A stretch of 64,000 bases of DNA, from NCBI GenBank assembly GCA_038749025.1, contig JBCDIL010000010.1:1-64000 (forward strand), read 5' to 3'. Positions within the stretch are counted from its first letter, which is position 1, and every line of letters begins with the position of its first letter. A program made the translations under genes and the position numbers. The DNA is from JBCAXA01 sp038749025 (lineage in GTDB: Bacteria; Pseudomonadota; Gammaproteobacteria; Steroidobacterales; Woeseiaceae). A model generated the notes under the pieces. The model was not told where the DNA came from. It made no database searches and saw only the letters and a program-made list of their open reading frames with translations. Positions 46,232-54,973 of this stretch are shown here, piece after piece.

Positions 46232-47086
46232 ATGACATTGAACGACATCGATCCGCGAGCGGTTCGCCGCCAAGCCAGGCGCCGCCGTGCTAGCCCGCCG
46301 GAGCACGCCTACATTCAACAGCGCACCGCCGACGCGGTTGCCGATCGGCTCGCGCTGCTGGCCGGGACGCCGCTGAAGGCCATAGACGTCAGTGCCGACG
46401 GAGGACTCGCTGGCAACGCCATCCGCGCGCGCTACCCAAAGATCGAGCTGCTTGCGGCCGGCCCCGGCGCCGTGACGCGGCAACGCCGCTGGTGGCAACG
46501 GGGCAAGAACCCGCCGCTCGGCCCCGACCTCGAATCGCTCGCCGTGGCCGATGCGTCGGTGGGGCTGGCAGTTTGTAATCTGACGTTACCGTGGCTAGCG
46601 GCACCGGATGGTCTATTTTCTGAGCTATCACGAGTACTTACGGCCGATTCACCGGTGGTTGTCGTAACGCCCGGCCCCGATACGTTCCAGGAATTACGAA
46701 CCGCTTGGATAGCGACCGAGCCAGACTGCGCCGCGGTGCCGACCTTCCCCGACATGCACGATCTTGGCGATGCGATGGTACGCGCCGGTTTTGTCGAACC
46801 TGTTGTCGATGTTGATCGGCTAACGGTTCGCTTCGCGTCGGCCGATACGCTGTGGAAGGACTTGCAGATGAGCGGCGCCGGCAACGTGTTGCGTGGCCGG
46901 CGGCGGGGACTCATGACACCGCATCGATTACAAGCGCTTAGCGATGCTTTGACCACGACTGGCGACGGCTTTGGCATCACGATTGAGCTGATCTGTGGGC
47001 ATGCGTTCGCGCCGCGGCAACGGCGTCAAACGACTGGCGGAGAGGTGCGCCTAGCGCCTCAAGCGATCGGTCGCCGCCGGTCCTGA
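46232..47086 (+). CDS. BioC/NDUFAF5-like methyltransferase with degenerate SAM site
   Basis: A 284-residue protein with the BioC-like layout: DPRAVRRQARRR near the start, class I Rossmann core, FSELSRVLTADSPVVVVTPGPDTFQELR, FPDMHDLGDAMVRAGFVEPVVDVDRLTV, LWKDLQMSGAGNVLRGRRRGL, and C-terminal ELICGHAFAP. The expected SAM loop (DxGCGxG) reads AIDVSADGGLAG, and the acidic residue after strand 2 is replaced (LLAAGPG), so methyl transfer is doubtful. Start ATG 46232; ATG 46202 would add ten residues. No bioB, bioF or bioH is adjacent. Confidence 0.72.
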   Translation: MTLNDIDPRAVRRQARRRRASPPEHAYIQQRTADAVADRLALLAGTPLKAIDVSADGGLAGNAIRARYPKIELLAAGPGAVTRQRRWWQRGKNPPLGPDLESLAVADASVGLAVCNLTLPWLAAPDGLFSELSRVLTADSPVVVVTPGPDTFQELRTAWIATEPDCAAVPTFPDMHDLGDAMVRAGFVEPVVDVDRLTVRFASADTLWKDLQMSGAGNVLRGRRRGLMTPHRLQALSDALTTTGDGFGITIELICGHAFAPRQRRQTTGGEVRLAPQAIGRRRS

Positions 47087-47255
47087 CCAGCTGTTGTATG
47101 AGTTACCGCAAATGAGTTGTAAAGCCTTGTTCAAAAAGACGAAATTTGTGACGTGTGACGGTCGTCGCAGTTGCGTGTGGCAGTGCACCAACGTAAACTT
47201 TCGACTCGGTTATTGACGTGACTTTTCTAGCGCCGCGGACGGGGCGGAGCGCACC

Positions 47256-47711
47256 ATGACTTGCTTCGAAATACGACCGAACCACTCGCTCGATTCGACG
47301 TCGTCGGCGTTGTTTTACGGATCGTTGGTTGTGGTCGGCGGCGCCATCGCGCTGTTCTTTGCCCTGCAAGGTTTTTGGCCGGTGCTGCCCTTCGCAGGAC
47401 TCGAGCTTGGGGCACTTCTTTTTTGTGTCCACAAAGTGAATCAACGCGCACGCGACAGGGACTGGATCGAAATCGACGACAACACCGTGACGGTGCGTCG
47501 CGAGCGCGACGGTAGCGAACGCGTGCGGCAATTTAATCGGGCTTGGACGAACGTTCGCCTCGAGCCCAGCTTGGGTCGGTTACGACTCGCTATCGGTGCC
47601 AGCAATCAGTGGTGCACGATCGGCGAGTTTTTAACGGACGCGGAACGCAAAGGGTTAGGGCAACGCCTGCGGCAGGTGCTACACGCGCCGGCTAAACAAT
47701 CAAACGACTGA
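47256..47711 (+). CDS. DUF2244 family membrane protein
   Basis: A 151-residue inner-membrane protein with two helices (LFYGSLVVVGGAIALFFAL and LPFAGLELGALLFCVHKV) and a C-terminal cytoplasmic domain (DWIEIDDNTVTVRRERDG, FNRAWTNVRLE). DUF2244 genes regularly precede cytochrome c oxidase genes, as here (44 bp before coxB), so it probably belongs to the oxidase operon. The 170 bp before it are AT-richer than the surroundings and may hold the operon promoter, but no certain hexamers stand out. Confidence 0.88.
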   Translation: MTCFEIRPNHSLDSTSSALFYGSLVVVGGAIALFFALQGFWPVLPFAGLELGALLFCVHKVNQRARDRDWIEIDDNTVTVRRERDGSERVRQFNRAWTNVRLEPSLGRLRLAIGASNQWCTIGEFLTDAERKGLGQRLRQVLHAPAKQSND

Positions 47712-47754
47712 TGCAATGCTAATGGCCGGGAGGCCAACGGGAACTGGGTTCACC

Positions 47755-48570
47755 ATGAAACGACTGACAACACTGCTGCTGGCCGGATTCTCCGGTGCGG
47801 CTTACGCTGACTGGGACGTCAACATGCCGCAGGGCGTGACCGAAATCTCGAAAGAGGTTTACGACCTGCACATGATCATCTTTTGGGTCTGCGTCATCAT
47901 CGCCATCGTTGTGTTCGGCGCAATGATTTTCGCACTCATCAATCACCGTAAGTCGGTCGGCGCTGTTCCTGACACGTCGATGGTGCATTCGACAAAAGCT
48001 GAGATCGTCTGGACCGTCATCCCGGTTGTCATCCTCGTCGCAATGGCTGTGCCAGCCGCTGAGACGCTGGTCAAAATGGAAGATACGCGCAATCCGGATA
48101 TCACGATCAAAGCAACCGGTTATCAGTGGAAGTGGCACTACGAGTATTTGGACCAGGACGTATCGTTCTACTCAAACCTCGATGCCGCCAGCAACGCCGC
48201 GCGTCAGCTCGACTCGGGTATCGACCCAGAGACGGTGCCGAATTACCTGCTTAACGTCGACAAGTCGGTCGTCGTGCCGGTCGGCGCTAAGGTTCGCGTC
48301 CTGCTGACATCAAACGATGTCTTGCATGCTTGGTGGATTCCGGAATTCGCCGTCAAGAAAGACGCGATACCGGGTTTCATCAACGAAATTTGGTTCCGCG
48401 CGGAAGAGGTCGGCACCTACCGCGGTGTCTGCGCCGAGCTGTGTGGCCGCGACCACGGCTTTATGCCGATCGTCGTTGAGGTTCGCCCGGCCGAAGAATT
48501 CGCCACCTGGGTAGCGGCTAACCGAGCCGACGCCGACGACCAACCGCAGCTGGCTAACGCCGTTAACTAA
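47755..48570 (+). CDS. coxB: Cytochrome c oxidase subunit II
   Basis: A 271-residue CoxB: signal peptide (TTLLLAGFSGAAYA), two membrane helices, and a periplasmic cupredoxin domain with the CuA site CAELCGRDHGFMPIVV (two Cys, His, Met) plus the early His of LHAWWIPEFAVKKDAIPG. There is no fused cytochrome c domain, so the enzyme is the plain aa3 type and accepts electrons from a separate cytochrome c. ATG 47755 matches the signal peptide; upstream 47716 is less likely. Confidence 0.96.
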   Translation: MKRLTTLLLAGFSGAAYADWDVNMPQGVTEISKEVYDLHMIIFWVCVIIAIVVFGAMIFALINHRKSVGAVPDTSMVHSTKAEIVWTVIPVVILVAMAVPAAETLVKMEDTRNPDITIKATGYQWKWHYEYLDQDVSFYSNLDAASNAARQLDSGIDPETVPNYLLNVDKSVVVPVGAKVRVLLTSNDVLHAWWIPEFAVKKDAIPGFINEIWFRAEEVGTYRGVCAELCGRDHGFMPIVVEVRPAEEFATWVAANRADADDQPQLANAVN

Positions 48571-48626
48571 GCCATAAAGATTCGATTCACGCTGGCGGCC
48601 AACGCCGCGCGGCAGGAGCAACACCG

Positions 48627-50243
48627 ATGAGTAGCGCTACACACGCAGCCGATCACCACGACCACGACGACCACGGCCCCGCCAAGGGCATCGGTCGCTG
48701 GCTCTTCACGACCAACCACAAAGACATCGGCACGATGTACTTGTTGTGGAGCTTGCTGATGTTCTTCGTCGGCGGTGCGATGGCACTGGTGATTCGGGCC
48801 GAGCTCGGCATGCCTGGCATGCAGTTCGTCCAACCAGACTTTTACAACCAGATGGTCACGATGCACGCGTTGATCATGATCTTCGGCGCCGTCATGCCAG
48901 CCTTCGTCGGTCTGGCTAACTGGATGATTCCGATGATGGTCGGCGCGCCAGACATGGCTTTGCCGCGCATGAACAACTGGTCGTTCTGGATCCTGCCGGT
49001 TGCGTTCGGCATCTTGCTGTCGACGCTGTTCTTAGGCGGCGCTCCGGCCGGCGGTTGGACGATGTACCCGCCGCTCGTGCTGCAAACCGGCGATGCGTTC
49101 CCGATGCTGATCTTCTCGGTTCACTTAATGGGTATCTCATCGATCATGGGCGCGATTAACATCATCGTTACAATCATGAACATGCGTGCACCGGGCATGA
49201 CGCTCCTGAAAATGCCGCTGTTCGTCTGGACCTGGTTGATTACAGCGTATCTCCTGATCGCCGTGATGCCGGTTCTCGCTGGCGCCGTCACGATGCTGCT
49301 GACCGACCAATTCTTCGGCACCAGCTTCTTCCAAGCCGCTGGCGGTGGCGACCCGGTCATGTTCCAGCACATCTTCTGGTTCTTCGGTCACCCCGAGGTC
49401 TACATCATGATCTTGCCGGCGTTCGGGATCGTCTCGGAAATCATCCCGACGTTCGCTCGCAAGCCGCTGTTCGGCTATGACTCGATGGTCTACGCAACGG
49501 CCAGCATCGCGTTCTTGTCGTTCATCGTTTGGGCGCACCACATGTTCACGGTCGGCATGCCGCTGACTGGCCAGCTATTCTTCATGTTCTCGACGATGCT
49601 GATCGCCGTACCGACCGGCGTGAAGGTCTTCAACTGGACGGCGACGATGTGGAAGGGCGCAATGACGTTCGAAACACCGATGCTGTTCTCGCTGGCGTTC
49701 TTGTTCTTATTCACGATCGGCGGTTTCTCCGGTCTGATGCTCGCCATCGTTCCGGCCGACTTCCAGTACCACGACTCGTACTTCGTCGTGGCTCATTTCC
49801 ACTACGTCCTCGTGCCGGGCGCGATCTTCGCGATCATCGCCGGCGCGTACTACTGGCTGCCGAAATGGACTGGCCACATGTACAACGAGAAGCTCGGCAA
49901 GCTGCACTTCTGGCTGACGACCATTTTCGTCAACCTGACGTTCTTCCCGATGCACTTTGTGGGCCTAGCCGGCATGCAACGGCGCGTTCCGGACTACAAC
50001 GTCATTTACGCCGACTTCAACTTGATCGCGACCGTTGGGGCGTTTGGCTTCGGCTTGTCGCAACTGTTGTTTGTTGTCGTGATTTGGCAGGCAGCGCGTG
50101 GCGGCAAGAAAGCCACGGCTGAGGTTTGGGATAACCCACATGGACTCGAGTGGACCGTCCCGTCACCGGCGCCGTACCACACGTTTGACGAGCCGCCGAC
50201 GATCGGTGACCTCGACGACATCGGTCGTTTGAAAGGAACCTAG
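48627..50243 (+). CDS. coxA: Cytochrome c oxidase subunit I
   Basis: A 538-residue heme-copper oxidase core with 12 helices. The active-site motif with the cross-linked pair is in IFWFFGHPEVYIMILPAFG (His-Tyr), with CuB histidines in WAHHMFTVGM. Heme ligands lie in TMHALIMIFG and VAHFHYVLVPG. K-channel and D-channel residues typical of A-type oxidases are present (for example NWMIP). A GGAG ribosome-binding site precedes the ATG. Terminal enzyme that reduces O2 to water and pumps protons. Confidence 0.97.
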   Translation: MSSATHAADHHDHDDHGPAKGIGRWLFTTNHKDIGTMYLLWSLLMFFVGGAMALVIRAELGMPGMQFVQPDFYNQMVTMHALIMIFGAVMPAFVGLANWMIPMMVGAPDMALPRMNNWSFWILPVAFGILLSTLFLGGAPAGGWTMYPPLVLQTGDAFPMLIFSVHLMGISSIMGAINIIVTIMNMRAPGMTLLKMPLFVWTWLITAYLLIAVMPVLAGAVTMLLTDQFFGTSFFQAAGGGDPVMFQHIFWFFGHPEVYIMILPAFGIVSEIIPTFARKPLFGYDSMVYATASIAFLSFIVWAHHMFTVGMPLTGQLFFMFSTMLIAVPTGVKVFNWTATMWKGAMTFETPMLFSLAFLFLFTIGGFSGLMLAIVPADFQYHDSYFVVAHFHYVLVPGAIFAIIAGAYYWLPKWTGHMYNEKLGKLHFWLTTIFVNLTFFPMHFVGLAGMQRRVPDYNVIYADFNLIATVGAFGFGLSQLLFVVVIWQAARGGKKATAEVWDNPHGLEWTVPSPAPYHTFDEPPTIGDLDDIGRLKGT

Positions 50244-50247
50244 TGCG

Positions 50248-50376
50248 TTGACCACAACCGAACTCACGGCAGAGCAACGCCGCCGCAACCGGACTTCAGC
50301 TATCTTGCTGGGTCTGGTCGCGGTCGGGTTCTTTGTCGCGTTCGTCGTCGCGGTATCACTGCGCTCCGGTGCCTAA
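50248..50376 (+). CDS. Small cytochrome oxidase assembly peptide (CoxF-like), 42 aa
   Basis: A 42-residue single-helix protein: TTTELTAEQRRRNRTSAI then LLGLVAVGFFVAFVVAVSL. The start is TTG at 50248, with AAGGA about ten bases upstream overlapping the end of coxA; the stop is TAA at 50374-50376. Short peptides of this type (TxEQRRxNRRT plus one helix) often lie between the coxA and ctaG genes of gammaproteobacterial and betaproteobacterial oxidases. The position, composition and translation signals support a real gene, though it is easily missed because of its size and start codon. Confidence 0.78.
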   Translation: MTTTELTAEQRRRNRTSAILLGLVAVGFFVAFVVAVSLRSGA

Positions 50377-50385
50377 CCAAACACG

Positions 50386-50937
50386 ATGACGGACGAGAAC
50401 AAAAAAGTCCCTGGCAACAGCTGGCTGATCGCGCAGTTGATCGGACTTGCTGCGGGCACGTTCGTGTTTGGTTTTTTTGTGTTGCCGCCGCTCTATGACG
50501 CGCTCTGTGAGGTCACCGGTCTCGGTGGGAAAACCAACAGCGAGGCGGTCGCGGTTGTCGAATCACCGGACCTTACGCGGACCGTCACGGTTGAGTTCGT
50601 CACCACCGTTAACGAATACGCGCCGTGGAAATTCCGCCCGACCGCCGCGTCAATGGAAGTTCACCCCGGCAAGCTCTACACCGCCACGTTTGTGGCCGAA
50701 AACCTGACGGCAGAAGCGCTGACCGGCCAGGCCGTGCCGAGCGTAGCGCCGCTCCGGGCAGCGACCCATTTTAGGAAGACCGAGTGCTTTTGCTTCGTCT
50801 CGCAGCATTTCGAAGCGACCGAGGCCAAAGAGATGCCGGTGCGATTTATGGTATCGAATGCCTTGCCGAAGCAGGTCGATACGATCACACTTTCTTATAC
50901 GTTTTTTAGAACCGATAGCGTCGCTCAGGGACAATAA
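50386..50937 (+). CDS. ctaG: CtaG/Cox11, CuB-site copper insertion protein
   Basis: A 183-residue assembly factor: one N-terminal membrane helix (IGLAAGTFVFGFFVLPPLYDALC), then an Ig-like periplasmic domain with EYAPWKFRPTAASMEVHPG, AVPSVAPLRAATHFRKTECFCFVSQ and EMPVRFMV. The two cysteines in ECFCF bind Cu(I) that is passed to CuB of subunit I. Starts 9 bp after the small peptide gene. Confidence 0.94.
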   Translation: MTDENKKVPGNSWLIAQLIGLAAGTFVFGFFVLPPLYDALCEVTGLGGKTNSEAVAVVESPDLTRTVTVEFVTTVNEYAPWKFRPTAASMEVHPGKLYTATFVAENLTAEALTGQAVPSVAPLRAATHFRKTECFCFVSQHFEATEAKEMPVRFMVSNALPKQVDTITLSYTFFRTDSVAQGQ

Positions 50938-50966
50938 CGCCACGCAGCGATAGCAGGAATTGGAAC

Positions 50967-51839
50967 ATGGCTGAAGCTCACAACCCCGACAAATACTATG
51001 TCCCGCACGGCAGCAAATGGCCTGTGATCGGGTCGGTCGCGTTTTTGTTCATGATGACTGGCGTCTCGGCCTGGCTGAACGGCTCGGACATCGGCCAGTA
51101 CGTGATGTTTGGCGGCGTCGCGATCATGTTGTACATGCTGTTCGGTTGGTTCGGCACGGTTATCGACGAAAGCGAAAGCGGTATCTACAACAACCAAGTC
51201 GATAAGTCGTTCCGCACCGGCATGAGCTGGTTCATTTTCTCGGAAGTGATGTTCTTCGCCGCGTTCTTCGGTGCGCTGTTTTACGCCCGCAGCTTCGTGC
51301 TGCCGTGGCTAGACGGCCAAAGCAACAACTTTTTTACGAACTTGTTGCTCTGGAGCGGTTTCGAGAGTTCTTGGCCATCGAACGGCCCGGCGAACGTCGG
51401 CGGCGACTATCAGGTAATGGGTCCGCTCGGCCTGCCGTTGATCAACACGATCATTCTGCTGTCGAGCTCGGTCACAATCACGATCGCTCACCATGCTATT
51501 GCCGAAGGCAAGCGCAACATCGTGTTGGCCTTCTTGGGAATCACCGTCGCACTCGGCTTTATCTTCGTCGCGTTGCAGGCGGAGGAGTACATCCACGCCT
51601 ACCAGGAAATGAACCTGACGCTGGAAACCGGCATTTACGGCTCCACATTCTTCATGCTGACCGGCTTCCACGGCCTGCACGTCACGCTCGGTGCGATCAT
51701 TCTGCTGGTCGTATGGATACGTGTGCTGCGGGGCCATTTCACGCCGACCGGCCACTTCGCGTTCGAGGCCGGTGCCTGGTACTGGCACTTTGTCGACGTT
51801 GTCTGGCTGGGTCTGTACATCTTTGTGTATTGGCTCTAG
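50967..51839 (+). CDS. coxC: Cytochrome c oxidase subunit III
   Basis: A 290-residue seven-helix CoxC: KYYVPHGSKWPVIGS at the N-terminus, then MSWFIFSEVMFFAAFFGALFYAR (core Glu), TIAHHAIAEGKR, QAEEYIHAYQE and FFMLTGFHGLHVTLG, ending in WYWHFVDVVWLGLYIFVYWL. Last gene of the structural cox operon, followed by a strong terminator. Confidence 0.96.
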   Translation: MAEAHNPDKYYVPHGSKWPVIGSVAFLFMMTGVSAWLNGSDIGQYVMFGGVAIMLYMLFGWFGTVIDESESGIYNNQVDKSFRTGMSWFIFSEVMFFAAFFGALFYARSFVLPWLDGQSNNFFTNLLLWSGFESSWPSNGPANVGGDYQVMGPLGLPLINTIILLSSSVTITIAHHAIAEGKRNIVLAFLGITVALGFIFVALQAEEYIHAYQEMNLTLETGIYGSTFFMLTGFHGLHVTLGAIILLVVWIRVLRGHFTPTGHFAFEAGAWYWHFVDVVWLGLYIFVYWL

Positions 51840-51865
51840 GCGCCGCGAGACTCAGCAACACCGAG

Positions 51866-51897
51866 ACGGGGCGCACTAAGCGCCCCGTTTTGTTTTC
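51866..51897 (+). terminator. Rho-independent terminator after coxC
   Basis: A perfect 9-bp stem ACGGGGCGC (51866-51874) / GCGCCCCGT (51880-51888) with a 5-base loop ACTAA, followed by TTTGTTTT. It is 27 bp past the coxC stop and separates the oxidase structural genes from the downstream genes. Confidence 0.92.
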
Positions 51898-51941
51898 GAT
51901 CTAAACAACGGTTACTTGCGCCGAGAGGATGCAGTCACGCC

Positions 51942-52313
51942 ATGGAAAAACTCGAGTTTACGGCGGCAATCGCACCTTATGTGCGTGCGTCGATATCGGC
52001 TGCTAAGAAAGCACGGCTGTGCGGTGATTCAGCGCAGGAGTTTGCGGCGCTCGAACGGGCTCATGTACTTGGACAAGAATCCTCATACTGGCACGTCTGC
52101 GTTCATGCGCGGATGCTCATGTGGGGTCTGCGCAATCGATCGGCCCGGGAGGTCATCGGCCAAACCGTTCGACTCATCGGCGCTGCCAGTAAAACGGTGC
52201 TTGGATGGGTCCCGACCGGCAACACCGGCGGATCAAATGTAAGTCCATTCCAGACGATGTCGATAGATCCGGCGCTTGCAGAGAGCATCCAATCGGCGAA
52301 GGCCGGGTTGTAG
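51942..52313 (+). CDS. DUF3703 family protein
   Basis: A 123-residue soluble protein with the DUF3703 pattern: FAALERAHVLGQESSYWHVCVHARMLMWGL, REVIGQTVRLIGAA, GWVPTGNTGGSNVSPFQTMSI. The histidines (AHVLGQ, HxxxH) hint at metal or catalytic use, but the function is unknown. Transcribed alone just after the coxC terminator. Confidence 0.85.
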   Translation: MEKLEFTAAIAPYVRASISAAKKARLCGDSAQEFAALERAHVLGQESSYWHVCVHARMLMWGLRNRSAREVIGQTVRLIGAASKTVLGWVPTGNTGGSNVSPFQTMSIDPALAESIQSAKAGL

Positions 52314-52372
52314 GCCTGCTAACACGCGCTCTTACCGGCGCTTAAAGGCCTGTTCCACGCTAACCAAGGCTG

Positions 52373-52573
52373 CTATGGAGTGATCGAATTAGGGCTTATC
52401 CAACCGAGCCGAGCCCCGAGGAGAATAAACAGCAACAGTCCAATCGACAAAGCAATTCGCCAGGTGAGTGCTCTAGCAACGCTTGCTGAGCCTTTGTCTT
52501 TATTGAGGTAATAGAGCCCGGTGGCCAAGCTGTAGATAATGGCACCCAGTATTAACAACATGACGAGTTTCAT
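52373..52573 (-). CDS. DUF2909 twin-transmembrane protein
   Basis: A 66-residue protein with two helices (LVMLLILGAIIYSLATGLYYL and ALTWRIALSIGLLLFILLGARLGW) joined by a short loop with DKGSASVARAL. Such small twin-helix proteins are regularly encoded next to SURF1 in proteobacterial oxidase clusters, as here, and divergently from it (46 bp between starts). Confidence 0.88.
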   Translation of the reverse strand: MKLVMLLILGAIIYSLATGLYYLNKDKGSASVARALTWRIALSIGLLLFILLGARLGWISPNSITP

Positions 52574-52618
52574 ACCCGACAGTATACGCCCGCTACAGAC
52601 CGGCCGAGAGGCCTTGCC

Positions 52619-53338
52619 GTGTTAGCCGGTCGCGAGTTTCGGCCCGAATGGGTACCGAGCTTCGTCACGGTATTATTGCTGCCGCTGTTGGTGGGTCTCA
52701 GTATTTGGCAGTACGGCCGCTACGAAGAACGGACCGCCGCAAACAGCGAAGCGGCGGCGGCGGCGCCACAGGTCGCCATCGTGGACGGCACCGAATCGGT
52801 TGGTGCCTTCCAAGACGTTGTTGTTAACGGCCGGTATTTCGGCGAGCAACAATTTCTGATCGATAACATTACGCACGAAGGGCGCGTCGGGTTTTTCGTC
52901 GTTACGTTGCTCGCGCTAGAGGGCAGCGACAAGACGGTGGCCGTCAATCGCGGCTGGGTGGCGGCCGATCCGGCCCGGGAGCAACTACCGGCGATCGGCG
53001 TTGATACATCGCTCCGGCAAGTTCGGGGCCGAGCTGGCAAGCTACCGACCGCGGGAATATCGCTCGGCGGCGAGCGCGCGGCGCCGACGGGTTTTCCGGC
53101 CGTCGTCGTCTACCCGAGCGTCGCTGACATCGCCGCGTGGACGGAGCGCGAACTGCTGCCATGGGCGTTGTTGTTGGATGCCGACGCCAACGCGGGCTAC
53201 GCCGCGCGCGATTGGCAACCGACCGGCTTACCGCCGGAGCGGCATTTAGGTTACGCCGTGCAGTGGTTTGCACTGGCCGTAACACTGCTCATCTTATGGT
53301 TTGTATTTAGTTTGAAAAAACATGAACGCAACGACTGA
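52619..53338 (+). CDS. SURF1-family cytochrome oxidase assembly protein
   Basis: A 239-residue SURF1 protein: N-terminal helix (FVTVLLLPLLVGLSIWQYGRYEER), central domain with VVNGRYFGEQQFLIDN and TVAVNRGWVAAD, and a C-terminal helix after HLGYAVQWFALAVTLLILW. It assists heme a insertion into subunit I. GTG start at 52619. It overlaps the next gene by 17 bp. Confidence 0.92.
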   Translation: MLAGREFRPEWVPSFVTVLLLPLLVGLSIWQYGRYEERTAANSEAAAAAPQVAIVDGTESVGAFQDVVVNGRYFGEQQFLIDNITHEGRVGFFVVTLLALEGSDKTVAVNRGWVAADPAREQLPAIGVDTSLRQVRGRAGKLPTAGISLGGERAAPTGFPAVVVYPSVADIAAWTERELLPWALLLDADANAGYAARDWQPTGLPPERHLGYAVQWFALAVTLLILWFVFSLKKHERND

Positions 53339-53900
53339 CACCGCACCGTCACTCTTGAAGAGCCGGCTGCAGCTATTGGCACTCGCCGTGGTCTTCTTTG
53401 GACCGTTTTTGTACGCGGCGTGGCTCTTTTACGGTGACAATTGGGTGCCACCGGAAACGACCAATAACGGTGAATTGGTGGACCCGCCGCTGCAGCTCCC
53501 AAACATTCCAGTCACCGCGTACAACGGCGACGTCGACGAAGCACTGCGCGGCCTGTGGACCTTGTTTTACGTGGAACGCGAAGCCTGCGGCGAACAGTGC
53601 CGCGACTCGTTGGTGCAGATTCGCCAAATTCGGTTGGCCGCTGGCCGCGATGTCGATCGTATCCGCCGTATCTACCTAGGCGCGACGTTACCGGAGACGG
53701 AATGGCTCGATGCCGGCCATAAGGGTTTGGTTGCGGCGCGGTTTGCCGATAACGAGACGTTGGCAGCGACCGTAGAGTCGCTCGACACCGGCTACTACCT
53801 GATCGATCCTGTCGGGCAGGTCATGATGCGCTACGACACCAGCGTCGAATCGAAGCCTCTTTATAAAGACCTACATCGATTACTGAAGCTGACCCGATGA
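53322..53900 (+). CDS. SCO1-like membrane-anchored thioredoxin-fold protein
   Basis: A 192-residue protein with one N-terminal helix (LLALAVVFFGPFLYAAWLFY), a proline-rich linker (PPETTNNGELVDPPLQLPN) and a thioredoxin-like domain. CGEQC at about residues 88-92 matches the CxxxC copper site of SCO proteins in spacing. The usual distal His is not evident: the segment is TGYYLIDPVGQVMMRYD. It lies between SURF1 (17-bp overlap) and ctaA (ATGA overlap), a position where such oxidase-biogenesis proteins are common. Confidence 0.78.
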   Translation: MNATTDTAPSLLKSRLQLLALAVVFFGPFLYAAWLFYGDNWVPPETTNNGELVDPPLQLPNIPVTAYNGDVDEALRGLWTLFYVEREACGEQCRDSLVQIRQIRLAAGRDVDRIRRIYLGATLPETEWLDAGHKGLVAARFADNETLAATVESLDTGYYLIDPVGQVMMRYDTSVESKPLYKDLHRLLKLTR

Positions 53901-54973
53901 GTACGACCCTGCCCTTCGAACCGACCGCCGCTGCGGTCGATGCCGCACCGAGCACTGAGCGCCGTTGGTATGGGCGCTTGTTGAACGCTGCGCTGGTTCT
54001 GACGCTGACGGTGGTTGTGCTTGGCGCTTGGGTACGATTGACCGATGCCGGTCTCGGCTGCCCTGACTGGCCCGGCTGTTATGGCCAGATCGGCGTCCCA
54101 GAAACGGCCGACGACATTGCGGCCGCCAACGCTGCCTACCCGGAACGACCGGTCGAAACGGGTAAAGCCTGGCGCGAGATGATTCACCGCTACGCCGCCT
54201 CAACCCTCGGGCTAGTGATTGTCGGCATCGCTTTCTTGGCGTTTCGCAATCGCCGCGACCCGACGCAGCCGTGGCGGCTCCCGCTGGCACTCGTTGCGGT
54301 AGTGATCTTCCAGGGCATGCTCGGCATGTGGACGGTCACACTGCTGCTGAAACCACTGATTGTCATGGGCCACTTAATGGGTGGTATGACGACACTCGCC
54401 TTAATCGGTTGGTTAGTGGCGAGGGAGTGGCGTCAGCACCGGCGCTCGGCAATGAGCTTCGTGGGCTTGCGGCAGCTGGCTGCCATTGCGTTAGTTGCGC
54501 TGGCGCTGCAAATCGCCTTGGGCGGGTGGACCAGCACCAACTACGCAGCGCTCGCCTGCCCCGACTTTCCGACTTGCCAGACCGAGTGGTGGCCAGCGAT
54601 GAACTTCGAAGAGGGCTTTATCCTCTGGCGGGGGCTCGGCACCGACTACGAAGGGGGGGTGCTCGACAACCCGTCTCGGGCCGCCATTCACGTGACCCAC
54701 CGGGTCGGCGCGCTGATCGTAACGGCATTGTTCTTGGTCTTGCTCGTTCGCGTATTTCAATGCGCCGATGCCGCTATTCGCCGCGCGGGCGGTTTCGTGG
54801 CGGCGGCACTGGTCGCGCAAGTCGCGATTGGCGTCACGATTGTCCTGCAATCCTTGCCTCTAACACTGGCCACAGCGCACAATGGCGTTGCGGCTTTGCT
54901 GTTGCTGGCCGTCATCAACCTTAACCAATCCCTCCGCTATGTCCGCGACCCCATCAACGCTGCCGCACGCTGA
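53897..54973 (+). CDS. ctaA: CtaA/COX15, heme A synthase
   Basis: A 358-residue eight-helix protein that oxidises heme O to heme A. Seen: VRLTDAGLGCPDWPGCYGQ, WREMIHRYAASTLG (heme His), VMGHLMGGMTTLALIGWL, QIALGGWTSTNYAALACPDFPTC, and IHVTHRVGALIV. The paired-Cys segments are as in other proteobacterial enzymes. Its last 35 bp overlap ctaB. Confidence 0.95.
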   Translation: MSTTLPFEPTAAAVDAAPSTERRWYGRLLNAALVLTLTVVVLGAWVRLTDAGLGCPDWPGCYGQIGVPETADDIAAANAAYPERPVETGKAWREMIHRYAASTLGLVIVGIAFLAFRNRRDPTQPWRLPLALVAVVIFQGMLGMWTVTLLLKPLIVMGHLMGGMTTLALIGWLVAREWRQHRRSAMSFVGLRQLAAIALVALALQIALGGWTSTNYAALACPDFPTCQTEWWPAMNFEEGFILWRGLGTDYEGGVLDNPSRAAIHVTHRVGALIVTALFLVLLVRVFQCADAAIRRAGGFVAAALVAQVAIGVTIVLQSLPLTLATAHNGVAALLLLAVINLNQSLRYVRDPINAAAR

